Made by a program: the position numbers and the translations under genes | The notes under the pieces: generated by a model | Database searches by the model: none | What the model was told of the DNA's origin: nothing | The model's input: the letters and a program-made list of their open reading frames with translations, nothing else | Shown: one piece after another, positions 18,242 through 26,530 of the stretch | How positions within the stretch are numbered: the stretch's first letter is position 1 | Layout of the letters: every line of letters starts with the position of its first letter | Assembly: GCF_002028425.1 (NCBI RefSeq) | Contig: NZ_CP020042.1 | Coordinates: forward strand, 2,046,001 to 2,110,000 | Origin: Streptomyces katrae | GTDB taxonomy: Bacteria > Actinomycetota > Actinomycetes > Streptomycetales > Streptomycetaceae | Length of the DNA: 64,000 nt | Reading direction: 5' to 3'

Positions 18242-19756
18242 TCAGCTCTGGCCGCCGGCCAGCTTCTCGCGGAGCGCGGCCAGGGCCTCGTCGGACGCCA
18301 GGGCGCCGGAGGTCTCGTCCGCACCCTCGGAGGAGTAGGAGCCACCGGAGATGCCCGCACCGGCGTTGCCACCGGCGGCCGGGGCGGCCTCGCCCGCGGC
18401 GGCAGCGGCCTCGTCGGCCTCGCGGCTCTTGATGACCTGCGCCTGGTGCTGCTCGAAGCGGACCTGCGCCTCGGCGTACTGGCGCTCCCACGTCTCGCGC
18501 TGGGTCTCGTAGCCCTCGAGCCAGTCGTTGGTCTCGGGGTCGAAGCCCTCGGGGTAGATGTAGTTGCCCTGGTCGTCGTAGGACGCGGCCATGCCGTACA
18601 GGGTCGGGTCGAACTCGACCGACGCCGGGTCGGCACCGAAGGACTCGTTGGCCTGCTTGAGGGACAGCGAGATCCGGCGACGCTCGAGGTCGATGTCGAT
18701 GACCTTGACGAAGATCTCGTCGTTGACCTGGACGACCTGCTCCGGGATCTCCACGTGGCGCTCGGCCAGCTCGGAGATGTGGACCAGACCCTCGATGCCC
18801 TCGTCCACGCGGACGAACGCACCGAACGGAACCAGCTTGGTGACCTTACCCGGGACGACCTGGCCGATCTGGTGGGTCCGGGCGAACTGCTGCCACGGGT
18901 CCTCCTGCGTCGCCTTCAGCGACAGGGAGACGCGCTCGCGGTCCATGTCCACGTCGAGGACCTCGACGGTGACTTCCTGACCGACCTCGACGACCTCGGA
19001 CGGGTGGTCGATGTGCTTCCAGGACAGCTCGGAGACGTGCACGAGGCCGTCGACGCCACCCAGGTCCACGAACGCACCGAAGTTGACGATCGAGGAGACG
19101 ACGCCGGAGCGGACCTGACCCTTCTGCAGGGTGGTGAGGAACGTCTGGCGGACCTCGGACTGGGTCTGCTCGAGCCAGGCGCGGCGGGACAGGACCACGT
19201 TGTTGCGGTTCTTGTCCAGCTCGATGATCTTCGCCTCGAGCTCCTTGCCCACGTAGGGCTGGAGGTCGCGGACGCGACGCATCTCGACCAGGGAGGCCGG
19301 GAGGAAGCCGCGGAGGCCGATGTCGAGGATGAGACCACCCTTGACGACCTCGATGACGGTACCGGTGACGATGCCGTCTTCTTCCTTGATCTTCTCGATC
19401 GTGCCCCAGGCACGCTCGTACTGAGCGCGCTTCTTGGACAGGATCAGGCGGCCTTCCTTGTCCTCCTTCTGGAGAACCAGGGCCTCGATCTCGTCACCGA
19501 CCTTGACGACCTCGTTCGGGTCGACGTCGTGCTTGATCGAGAGCTCGCGGCTCGGGATCACGCCTTCCGTCTTGTAACCGATGTCGAGCAGGACCTCGTC
19601 CCGGTCGACCTTCACGATGACGCCGTCGACGATGTCGCCGTCGTTGAAGTACTTGATCGTCTCGTCGATCGCGGCCAGGAAGGCTTCCGCGTTACCGATG
19701 TCGTTGACCGCTACCTGCGGAGTGGTGGTGGCGGTGGTCTCGGTGCTGCTCGTCAT
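18242..19756 (-). CDS. rpsA: 30S ribosomal protein S1
   Basis: Binds mRNA on the small ribosomal subunit and helps unfold it for initiation. The 504-residue protein has four S1 OB-fold repeats: about 36-105 (VDGVIVKVDRDEVLLDIG), 122-190 (VTGTVIEVVKGGLILDIG), 208-278 (RSGVVSSIVNFGAFVDLGGVDGLVHVSEL) and 295-364 (VPGKVTKLVPFGAFVRVDEGIEGLVHISEL). A low-complexity Ala/Glu/Gly C-terminus follows. This is the four-repeat form typical of actinobacteria rather than the six-repeat E. coli form. ATG at 19756 gives MTSSTETTATTTPQVAVNDIG, the usual actinobacterial start. Its codon use is stricter than its neighbours, as expected for a highly expressed gene. Confidence 0.97.
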   Translation of the reverse strand: MTSSTETTATTTPQVAVNDIGNAEAFLAAIDETIKYFNDGDIVDGVIVKVDRDEVLLDIGYKTEGVIPSRELSIKHDVDPNEVVKVGDEIEALVLQKEDKEGRLILSKKRAQYERAWGTIEKIKEEDGIVTGTVIEVVKGGLILDIGLRGFLPASLVEMRRVRDLQPYVGKELEAKIIELDKNRNNVVLSRRAWLEQTQSEVRQTFLTTLQKGQVRSGVVSSIVNFGAFVDLGGVDGLVHVSELSWKHIDHPSEVVEVGQEVTVEVLDVDMDRERVSLSLKATQEDPWQQFARTHQIGQVVPGKVTKLVPFGAFVRVDEGIEGLVHISELAERHVEIPEQVVQVNDEIFVKVIDIDLERRRISLSLKQANESFGADPASVEFDPTLYGMAASYDDQGNYIYPEGFDPETNDWLEGYETQRETWERQYAEAQVRFEQHQAQVIKSREADEAAAAAGEAAPAAGGNAGAGISGGSYSSEGADETSGALASDEALAALREKLAGGQS

Positions 19757-19952
19757 GTGGGAAAGGGCTCCGGTTACGGACAGAAAGTCGTAGGTACTGC
19801 TACGCCGGGAGCCCTTATCGGCATCTGCCGATGAAGCCGGACAGCCAAGGAAGCCCATCCCCCGCAAGGGGTAGGGGCCTCGAAAACCGAGGGGACATTC
19901 AACAGATGCAAGCGCAGCCTGCTACGTCTGAGGAGCACAGGCTCGCAGCGCA
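19757..19952 (-). promoter_or_regulatory. Long rpsA 5' leader
   Basis: About 195 bases between the inferred transcription start and the rpsA ATG. It contains the hairpin CCTCG-AAAAC-CGAGG (19878-19892, plus-strand reading) and a CCCC-GCAA-GGGG stem just inside it (about 19860-19871). The ribosome site is weak (GGAG about 12 bases from the ATG). Structured leaders with weak ribosome sites are typical of S1 genes, whose product represses its own translation. The rest of the 372-base gap, up to 20128, holds the rpsA promoter and presumably the methyltransferase promoter; nothing else was recognised. Confidence 0.5.
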
Positions 19953-19958
19953 ACTTGT

Positions 19959-19987
19959 AGCATACGGGGGCAGCCGGACAGGGTCAA
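19959..19987 (-). promoter_or_regulatory. rpsA promoter, vegetative type
   Basis: On the minus strand TTGACC (19987-19982) and TATGCT (19964-19959) are separated by exactly 17 bases. This is close to the consensus for the principal sigma factor HrdB. It is the best promoter match noticed in the window. Predicted transcription start is near 19952. Confidence 0.75.
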
Positions 19988-20128
19988 TGCGCGAAGGCGC
20001 ACACCGCGGGCGGATCGCCGCATAACCGGCACAATTCGTGGGCGGCAACGCCCTGATGAGCGATCCGCACGGATTTTCAGCCGTCCGGGTGCCATACCAG
20101 CCATCCGCAGACTACGACGACGGGCCCC

Positions 20129-21010
20129 ATGAACCAAGAGGACCGCACCCCCGAAGACGCGTACGCGCTCCAGGACGAGGACGCGTACCCCGCGCACGGC
20201 GCGCACGAGGGCGACGAGGACGACGCCGAGGCCACCCGCCGCGAGGCCGGGGAGGCGGAGAGCAGCCGCGCCAGCCGCGGCTGGTGGGACCGCAACGCCG
20301 ACGAGTACCAGAGCGAGCACGGTGCGTTCCTCGGCGACGACCGCTTCGTCTGGGGGCCGGAGGGCCTGGACGAGGAAGAGGCCGCGCTGCTCGGCCCGGC
20401 CGCCTCCCTCAAGGGCAAGGACGTCCTGGAGATCGGCGCCGGCGCGGCCCAGTGCTCGCGCTGGCTCGCCGCGCAGGGGGCCCGTCCGGTGGCCCTGGAC
20501 CTCTCGCACCGCCAGCTCCAGCACGCCCTGCGCATCGGCGGCGACGTGCCCCTGGTCGAGGCCGACGCCGGGCGGCTGCCCTTCCGCGACGCCTCCTTCG
20601 ACCTGGCCTGCTCCGCTTACGGGGCGGTGCCCTTCGTCGCCGACCCGGTGGGCGTCATGCGCGAGGTCCACCGCGTGCTGCGCCCCGGCGGCCGCTGGGT
20701 GTTCTCCGTCACGCACCCCATCCGCTGGGCCTTCCCGGACGAGCCCGGCCCCGAGGGGCTGTCGGTGTCCGCCTCCTACTTCGACCGGACCCCGTACGTG
20801 GAGCAGGACGAGCAGGGCCGCGCCGTCTACGTGGAACACCACCGCACCATCGGCGACCGGGTCCGCGACGTGGTCGCGGGCGGCTTCCGGCTGCTGGACC
20901 TGGTGGAGCCGGAGTGGCCGGAGTGGAACGGCCAGGAGTGGGGCGGCTGGTCCCCGCTGCGCGGCAGCCTGATCCCGGGCACGGCGGTCTTCGTGTGCGA
21001 GAGGGACTGA
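20129..21010 (+). CDS. Class I SAM-dependent methyltransferase
   Basis: A 293-residue cytoplasmic methyltransferase. The very acidic N-terminal 50 residues are followed by RGWWDRNADEYQSEHGAFLGDDRFVWGPEGL. The SAM-binding motif I is VLEIGAGAAQCSRWLAAQGA (about residue 98), with motif II VALDLS, post-I VEADAGRLPFRDASFDLA and motif III VLRPGGRWVFSVTHP. Substrate unknown. The ATG lacks an obvious ribosome site. The gene ends 4 bases before hrpB, so the two are probably one transcript. Confidence 0.88.
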   Translation: MNQEDRTPEDAYALQDEDAYPAHGAHEGDEDDAEATRREAGEAESSRASRGWWDRNADEYQSEHGAFLGDDRFVWGPEGLDEEEAALLGPAASLKGKDVLEIGAGAAQCSRWLAAQGARPVALDLSHRQLQHALRIGGDVPLVEADAGRLPFRDASFDLACSAYGAVPFVADPVGVMREVHRVLRPGGRWVFSVTHPIRWAFPDEPGPEGLSVSASYFDRTPYVEQDEQGRAVYVEHHRTIGDRVRDVVAGGFRLLDLVEPEWPEWNGQEWGGWSPLRGSLIPGTAVFVCERD

Positions 21011-21014
21011 CCCC

Positions 21015-23708
21015 TTGACCCCCACGCTCCGCCGGTCGGCACTCGACGCCCTCCCCGTGCGGGAGGCCGTTCCCGCGCTCGTGCGCGCCCTGGACGGCCA
21101 CGGCACGGCCGTGCTGTGCGCCCCGCCCGGCACCGGCAAGACCACGCTGGTCCCGCTGGTGCTGGCCGGGCTGGCCGGCGGAGGGCCGCGGCGCCGGGTG
21201 GTCGTCGCCGAGCCCCGGCGGATCGCCGCCCGGGCGGCGGCCCGGCGGATGGCCTGGCTGCTGGGCGAGGCCGTCGGGGAGTCGGTGGGCTTCACCGTGC
21301 GCGGGGAGCGGATCGCCGGCCCCTCCACGGTGGTGGAGGTGGTGACCACCGGGGTGCTGCTGCAGCGGCTGCAACGTGACCAGGAGCTGTCCGGGGTGGA
21401 CGTGGTGGTCCTGGACGAATGCCACGAGCGGCACCTGGACGCCGACACCGTCGCCGCCTTCCTGCTGGACGTGCGCGAGACCCTGCGGCCGGAGCTGCGC
21501 CTGGTCGCGGCCTCGGCGACGACGGACGCGGCCGGCTGGGCGCGGCTGCTGGGGGACGCGCCGGTGGTCGAGGCCTCGGGGGTCTCCCACCCGGTGGAGA
21601 CGGTGTGGGCGCCGCCGGCCCGGCCGGTGCGGCCGCCGCACGGGATGCAGGTGGATCCGGCGCAGCTGGCGCACGTGGCCTCGGTGGTGCGCAGGGCGCT
21701 GGCGGAACGTTCCGGCGACGTGCTGTGCTTCCTGCCCGGCGTGGGCGAGATCGCCCGGGTGGCCGGGCAGCTGGGCGGCGTGGACGCGCAGGTGCTCCAG
21801 GTCCACGGGCGGGCCCCGGCGGCCGTGCAGGACGCGGCGCTGACCGCGTCGGCGCACCGGCGGGTGATCCTCGCGACGGCGGTCGCGGAGTCGAGCCTGA
21901 CGGTGCCGGGGGTCCGGGTGGTCGTGGACTCGGGGCTGGCGCGCGAGCCGCGGGTGGACCATGCGCGGGGGCTGGGCGCGCTGGCGACCGTACGGGCCTC
22001 CCGTGCGGCGGGCCGCCAGCGGGCGGGACGGGCCGGGCGCGAGGCGCCGGGCGTGGTGTACCGGTGCTGGGCGGAGGCGGAGGACGGACGGCTGCCGGCC
22101 TTCCCCTCCCCCGAGATCCGGATCGCGGACCTGGCGCAGTTCGCGCTCCAGGCCGCCTGCTGGGGCGACCCGGACGCGTCGGGGCTCGCGCTGCTGGACG
22201 CCCCGCCGGCCGGGGCGATGGCCGCGGCGCGGGAGGTGCTGTCGGCGGTCGGCGCGGTGGACGCGGCCGGGCGGCCGACCGCCCGGGGGCTGCGGATGGC
22301 CCGGCTGGGCCTGCACCCCCGGCTGGCCCGGGCGCTGCTGGACGGCGCGGAGGTGCTGGGCGCGGGGCGGGCGGCGGAGGTGGTGGCGCTGCTGAGCGAG
22401 GAGGCGCCGCGGGAGTACGGGGACGACCTGGCCGCCGCCTGGCGGCGGGCGCGGCGGGGCGGTGACGCGTACGCCTCCCGCTGGCGGGCGGAGGCCGGCC
22501 GCCTGCGGCGGGCGCTGGGCGCCGCCGGGCCTGCGGATGCCGGTGCGCGGGGTGCGGCCGACGAGGTCCCCGGTGCCGAGGCCGCCGCTGCACGGGGCTC
22601 TTCCCCCACCCCGCCCCTTCCCGAAACCGGGGGCTCCGCCCCCGGACCCCGGTCCCGGGGCTCCGCCCCGGACCCCGTTCCGGGCGCTGCGCGCCCGGTG
22701 CGCTCAAACGCCGCGCGGGCTGAAATCTCCGACGACCACGCCGCCGGGCTGGTCGCGGCCCTGGCGTTCCCGGAGCGGGTGGCCCGGGCCAAGGGCCGGG
22801 GGAGCTATCTCATGGCTTCCGGCACGGGGGCCGAGCTGGGGGAGGGCTCCGCCCTGCGCAACGCGCCCTGGCTGGCCGTCGCCGTCGCCGACCGGGCGCC
22901 GCACTCCGCGTCCGCCCGCGTCCGGGTGGCCGCCGTCCTCGACGAGGAGACCGCCCGGGCCGCCGCCGCGCACCTGCTCGCCTCCGGCGAGGAGGTGCGC
23001 TGGGAGGACGGGGACGTGGTGGCCCGGGCCGTCGAGCGGCTCGGGGCGGTCGAGCTGGTGGCGCGGCCGCTACGGGACCCCGACCCGGCGCTCGTACGGG
23101 CCGCGCTGCTGGAGGGGCTGCGCACCGAGGGCCTCGGCCTGCTGCGCTGGACCCCGGACGCGCTCTCGCTCCGCGCCCGGCTCGGTTTCCTGCACCGTAC
23201 GCTCGGCGGCGCCTGGCCGGACGTGGCGGACGACGCGGCGCTGGTGGCGCGGGCCGACGACTGGCTGGAGCCCGAGCTGTCGCGGGCCCGCCGCCGGGCC
23301 GACCTGGGCCGGATCGACGCCGGTCAGGCCCTGGAGCGGCTGCTGCCCTGGGCCACCGGCGAGGCGGTCCGGCTGGACGAGCTGGCCCCGGAGCGGATCG
23401 AGGTGCCCAGCGGTTCGCGGATCCGCGTGGACTACTCCGCCGGGCAGCCGGTGCTCGCGGTGAAGCTCCAGGAGCTGTTCGGGCTGGCGCGGACCCCGAC
23501 GGTGGCGGGGGTTCCCGTACTGGTGCACCTGCTGTCGCCGGCCGGGCGGCCCGCCGCCGTGACCGCCGATCTCGCCTCCTTCTGGCAGGGCGGCTACCGC
23601 GCCGTCCGCGCCGAGCTGCGCGGGCGCTACCCGAAGCACCCGTGGCCGGAGGACCCGGCGACGGCCGAGCCCACCCGCCACACCAACGCCCGGCTCAGGC
23701 GTCCGTGA
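21015..23708 (+). CDS. hrpB: ATP-dependent helicase HrpB
   Basis: DEAH-box superfamily 2 helicase of 897 residues, longer than the roughly 800-820 usual for HrpB. Motifs: PPGTGKTTLVPLVL (Walker A), EPRRIAARAAARRMA (Ia), TTGVLLQRL (Ib), DECHERHLDAD (DECH box II), ASATTD (III), ATAVAESSLTVPGVRVVVDSGLAREP (V) and QRAGRAGREAPG (VI). The HrpB-specific C-terminal domain ends KHPWPEDP. TTG start 4 bases after the methyltransferase. Residues about 528-572 are a Gly/Ser/Pro/Arg-rich insert encoded by an intergenic-type repeat (listed separately). It lies between the helicase core and the C-terminal domain. In bacteria HrpB has little known phenotype. Confidence 0.93.
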   Translation: MTPTLRRSALDALPVREAVPALVRALDGHGTAVLCAPPGTGKTTLVPLVLAGLAGGGPRRRVVVAEPRRIAARAAARRMAWLLGEAVGESVGFTVRGERIAGPSTVVEVVTTGVLLQRLQRDQELSGVDVVVLDECHERHLDADTVAAFLLDVRETLRPELRLVAASATTDAAGWARLLGDAPVVEASGVSHPVETVWAPPARPVRPPHGMQVDPAQLAHVASVVRRALAERSGDVLCFLPGVGEIARVAGQLGGVDAQVLQVHGRAPAAVQDAALTASAHRRVILATAVAESSLTVPGVRVVVDSGLAREPRVDHARGLGALATVRASRAAGRQRAGRAGREAPGVVYRCWAEAEDGRLPAFPSPEIRIADLAQFALQAACWGDPDASGLALLDAPPAGAMAAAREVLSAVGAVDAAGRPTARGLRMARLGLHPRLARALLDGAEVLGAGRAAEVVALLSEEAPREYGDDLAAAWRRARRGGDAYASRWRAEAGRLRRALGAAGPADAGARGAADEVPGAEAAAARGSSPTPPLPETGGSAPGPRSRGSAPDPVPGAARPVRSNAARAEISDDHAAGLVAALAFPERVARAKGRGSYLMASGTGAELGEGSALRNAPWLAVAVADRAPHSASARVRVAAVLDEETARAAAAHLLASGEEVRWEDGDVVARAVERLGAVELVARPLRDPDPALVRAALLEGLRTEGLGLLRWTPDALSLRARLGFLHRTLGGAWPDVADDAALVARADDWLEPELSRARRRADLGRIDAGQALERLLPWATGEAVRLDELAPERIEVPSGSRIRVDYSAGQPVLAVKLQELFGLARTPTVAGVPVLVHLLSPAGRPAAVTADLASFWQGGYRAVRAELRGRYPKHPWPEDPATAEPTRHTNARLRRP
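22597..22730 (+). repeat. Streptomyces intergenic-type repeat inside hrpB
   Basis: Three nested hairpins sit in a row: CCGGGGG-CTCCG-CCCCCGG (22627-22645), CCGGGG-CTCCG-CCCCGG (22655-22671) and CGGGCGC-TGC-GCGCCCG (22681-22697). The segment GCGCTCAAACGCCGCGCGGG then TGAAAT follows (about 22700-22726). From memory, this GGGGCTCCGCCCCGGACCCC ... CTCAAACGCCG ... GCTGAAAT layout is that of a short repeat usually found after stop codons in Streptomyces genomes. Here it is translated in frame through hrpB without a stop. No second copy was noticed elsewhere in the window. Confidence 0.65.
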
Positions 23709-24672
23709 CCGGGGCGCCCGGGGCCCGGCGGCCCCGGGCCTCCAGCCAGAGGGCGGCCGCGAGGAGCACGAGGGCGCCGAGGGCGAGGCCGGCCGGGGCG
23801 TAGGTGTGCAGCGCGAGGACCTTCGTACGGTTGGCGGCGACGAGGTCGCGGGTGTACTTCGCGTAGTCCTCGCGCATCGTCACGTGCCCGGCGAAGGCGG
23901 TGAGCCGGCCGTCGGGGGCGCTCGCCGCGATGCCGCCGCGCATCTCCTGCTGGATGTCCTGTTCGGCGTTGACGGGCGCGCCGGTGACCGGGTCGACCCA
24001 GAAGCGGGCCTTGACCGTGTACCAGAGGGTGGTGCCGGTGGTCTGCTCGATGGTCGCCGGGTCGATGCCCTCGATCGGCATCTTCTTCGGCATGGGGACC
24101 TTGGTCCAGGGGACGGTCTGCTCGAAGTAGTAGACGTCCATGCCCCGGTAGGTGCGCGGGCCGGCGTAGTGGATCGGGGAGGCGGTGCGGGTCTGGGCGT
24201 CGAAGTAGAGGTAGTCGCGCGGCTCGGTGAAGAACGGCCACTTGAACTCGATGCCCTCGCGCTTGACGGGGTCGCCGTCGACCATCTCGCCGGTGGCGTG
24301 CACCGGGTCCTGGGTGTGCGCGTCGAAGACGTAGCGCTCGGGGATCCGGGAGACCATCTTGCCGTCCGGGCCCATGATGTAGGTGAGGGTGTCCCAGACG
24401 ACCACGTCCTTGCCCGCGTCGGCCTCGATCTCCCTGGAGGCCTCGACGTTGCCCTTGAGGGTCTGGACGATGGTGACCTTGTCGACCTTCTTGGGCTGCA
24501 TCCCGCCCGTGTAGTCGAGGAGGGTGGCGTCCTTGGCCTCCAGCACCATCGCCTGGTACTGGTTCGCCGGGATCTTGGCCAGGCGGGGGTACGCGTACCA
24601 GCGCAGCAGTGGTGCGAGCGCTGCGCAGAACACGGCGAAGGCCAGCAGGACCAGGCTCGCTCTGCGTCGCAC
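23695..24672 (-). CDS. DUF3068 membrane-anchored protein
   Basis: A 325-residue protein with an N-terminal signal anchor (RRRASLVLLAFAVFCAALAPLLRWY), an extracellular domain and a C-terminal transmembrane helix (LALGALVLLAAALWLEARG). The domain contains PKKVDKVTIVQTLKGNVEAS, KFWPFF-like and HYAGPRTYRGMDVYYFEQTVPWTKV segments typical of DUF3068, the family loosely linked to PorA-type proteins of actinobacteria. GTG at 24672 has AGGAGG 8 bases upstream. It follows the small membrane gene by 12 bases. The 3' end overlaps hrpB (convergent) by 14 bases. Confidence 0.85.
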   Translation of the reverse strand: MRRRASLVLLAFAVFCAALAPLLRWYAYPRLAKIPANQYQAMVLEAKDATLLDYTGGMQPKKVDKVTIVQTLKGNVEASREIEADAGKDVVVWDTLTYIMGPDGKMVSRIPERYVFDAHTQDPVHATGEMVDGDPVKREGIEFKWPFFTEPRDYLYFDAQTRTASPIHYAGPRTYRGMDVYYFEQTVPWTKVPMPKKMPIEGIDPATIEQTTGTTLWYTVKARFWVDPVTGAPVNAEQDIQQEMRGGIAASAPDGRLTAFAGHVTMREDYAKYTRDLVAANRTKVLALHTYAPAGLALGALVLLAAALWLEARGRRAPGAPVTDA

Positions 24673-24684
24673 GGCGGGGCCTCC

Positions 24685-24828
24685 TTACTCCTGTCCGGGC
24701 GCGGGGGGCGCGGTGGTGAGCAGGGGCTCGGGCGAGGTCCTGCCTTCGGGCACCCCGAACGCCGTGACGACGAGGACGAGGGCCAGCGCGGCGGCCAGCC
24801 CGATGGCGGCGGCGACGAGTACGCGCAC
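24685..24828 (-). CDS. Small membrane protein (possibly SPW_0924 family)
   Basis: A 47-residue protein with a single hydrophobic helix (VLVAAAIGLAAALALVLVVTAFG) followed by a short polar tail (PEGRTSPEPLLTTAPPAPGQE). The GTG start at 24828 has GGAGG spaced about 7 bases away. It lies immediately upstream of the DUF3068 gene on the same strand. From memory this arrangement and sequence fit the small Streptomyces family named SPW_0924; function unknown. An open frame continues upstream to about 24879 without a ribosome site. Confidence 0.65.
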   Translation of the reverse strand: MRVLVAAAIGLAAALALVLVVTAFGVPEGRTSPEPLLTTAPPAPGQE

Positions 24829-25081
24829 GGCGGGACCTCCCCGGATCTGATGGGTCGTCAGGGAGGCGTACCGTAGCAACGCGGGGGTCAGATGAGAACC
24901 GTTTCGCGGGGCCGCCGAATCCCTCTACCGGGCGAACGCCGAGTACGGCCGCGGACAACCCTGAGCCGTGCGCCCGAGTGCGCTTGCGGAGTTGCTCGCG
25001 TAGTAGTGGTGACGTGGCCTCCGCTCTGCCGTCGGCCTGGATCCGGGCGGGCGGGAGAAGCGCGAGGACGAGGAGAGAGCC

Positions 25082-26530
25082 GTGCCCAACGTGATCAGGG
25101 GGGGCCGGGGCGCCTTGGTGCTCGCGGCCGCCGCGCTGTTGACCGGCTGCGTGGTGCACGGCTCCTCGAACCCTTCGGCTGCCGTCCGGGCCGATGAAGC
25201 GCGCGCCTCGCGGCCCGAAGGGGGCCCGTCGCACCGGCAGACGGTCTGCAGACGCACTCTCGCAGGCGTGGCGCACCCCGACGACGACCTCTTCTTCATC
25301 AACCCGGACATCATGGAAACCATCCGGGCCGGGTGCTTCGTCACCACGGTGTATCTCACCGCCGGGGACGCCGGCGAAGAGGTACCGCAAGAATTGAAAA
25401 ACTATGTGACGAACAGGGAGAACGGGGTTCGCAAGGCGTATGCGGAAATGGCGGGCGCCGAGAACAAATGGACGCTGGACGAGGTACGTGTAGACGGCCG
25501 CAGCATCCGGTCGTTCCGGCTCGCAGGCCGGGGGAACGGTGCCGATGTGCGGCTCACTTTCATGGGACTGCACGACGGCCGTCCTCACGGTCGGGCGCCG
25601 GAGAGTCTTCTCCGCCTGTTCAGCGGAGAAAAGAAGGAGATCACTCCGGATCTGGGCGGCCAGAGTTACAGTGAGGAGCAACTGCTGTCAGCGCTTTCCT
25701 CACTGGTCCGGCTGGGCGGGGCGGAAAGAATCCTCACCATGGACCCCGACAACGCGTCGTTCGGGTTGGGAATGGATGGCCGGGCGGACCACGGCGACCA
25801 CGGCATCACCGCACGCTACTTCAGACAGGTCGCATACCGTACCGGGCTCCCGCTGACCCCCTACCTGGGTTACATCATGGCGCCCTTGAAGAGGAATCTG
25901 GCGCCCGCACAGGAGGCCAGGAAGGAAAACATCATCCGGTGGTACATCGCACAGGCCCGATGCCCGCGTGAAAGCGTGTGCGCCTCCAGGGGACTCCACA
26001 AAGGGATCCTGTCGGTCGATTACCGGCGGTGGACGCAAAGGCAGTACACGCGCAGGCACAGAGCCCCGCAGCAGGGCGAGATCATGGGCGATATCGGCCG
26101 GACGACGATGTTCGGCAGCAGGCTGCCGGAACAGTGTCTCGATGTGAAAGACGGTTCATGGTCAGCCGGTCTGGTGCAGATCGCCGGCTGTAATGGTTCG
26201 GACGCCCAGAAATGGGATGCGGAAAACGACGGGACCATCAGGACCCGCCTGAACAAGAACTACTGCCTCACCGCAGCGGGTCGTGACGTCAAGGTCGAGG
26301 CGTGCAAGGGTTCGCGTGCGGAACAGAAATGGCAGCGCGTCCCGTGGAAGAGCACGACGTGGAAGCGGGCCGCCTGGAAGATCGCCGGGGACGGGAACAG
26401 ATGCCTGTATCAGAACGACCGGTTGTTGCCCCGGTGGAACACCGATGAACGCAAGAGCCCGCGGCTGGCTCTGGCGAGCTGCGGCGGCCCGGTTCAGCCT
26501 GAGTTGTACTGGCAGTGGGGCGGCCGCTGA
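25082..26530 (+). CDS. PIG-L deacetylase lipoprotein with C-terminal lectin-like domain
   Basis: A 482-residue predicted lipoprotein with signal ALVLAAAALLTGC and lipid-modified Cys23. The PIG-L (LmbE) deacetylase domain covers about 58-300, with the zinc motif AHPDDD (64-69) and the distal DHGDHG histidines near residue 237. PIG-L enzymes remove acetyl from N-acetylglucosamine-type amides. Residues about 340-482 form a ricin-type beta-trefoil-like region with CLDV, AQKWD and EQKWQ (QxW) repeats, suggesting carbohydrate binding. GTG start. Base composition in roughly 25380-26460 is visibly lower in GC than the flanks, a sign of transfer. Its 3' end overlaps the convergent YfhO gene by 37 bases. 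Confidence 0.85.
   Translation: MPNVIRGGRGALVLAAAALLTGCVVHGSSNPSAAVRADEARASRPEGGPSHRQTVCRRTLAGVAHPDDDLFFINPDIMETIRAGCFVTTVYLTAGDAGEEVPQELKNYVTNRENGVRKAYAEMAGAENKWTLDEVRVDGRSIRSFRLAGRGNGADVRLTFMGLHDGRPHGRAPESLLRLFSGEKKEITPDLGGQSYSEEQLLSALSSLVRLGGAERILTMDPDNASFGLGMDGRADHGDHGITARYFRQVAYRTGLPLTPYLGYIMAPLKRNLAPAQEARKENIIRWYIAQARCPRESVCASRGLHKGILSVDYRRWTQRQYTRRHRAPQQGEIMGDIGRTTMFGSRLPEQCLDVKDGSWSAGLVQIAGCNGSDAQKWDAENDGTIRTRLNKNYCLTAAGRDVKVEACKGSRAEQKWQRVPWKSTTWKRAAWKIAGDGNRCLYQNDRLLPRWNTDERKSPRLALASCGGPVQPELYWQWGGR

Noticed and set aside
19757..19867. N-terminal extension of ribosomal protein S1 to an upstream ATG at 19867.
   Set aside because: The extension is not S1-like; the ATG at 19756 gives the normal actinobacterial N-terminus.
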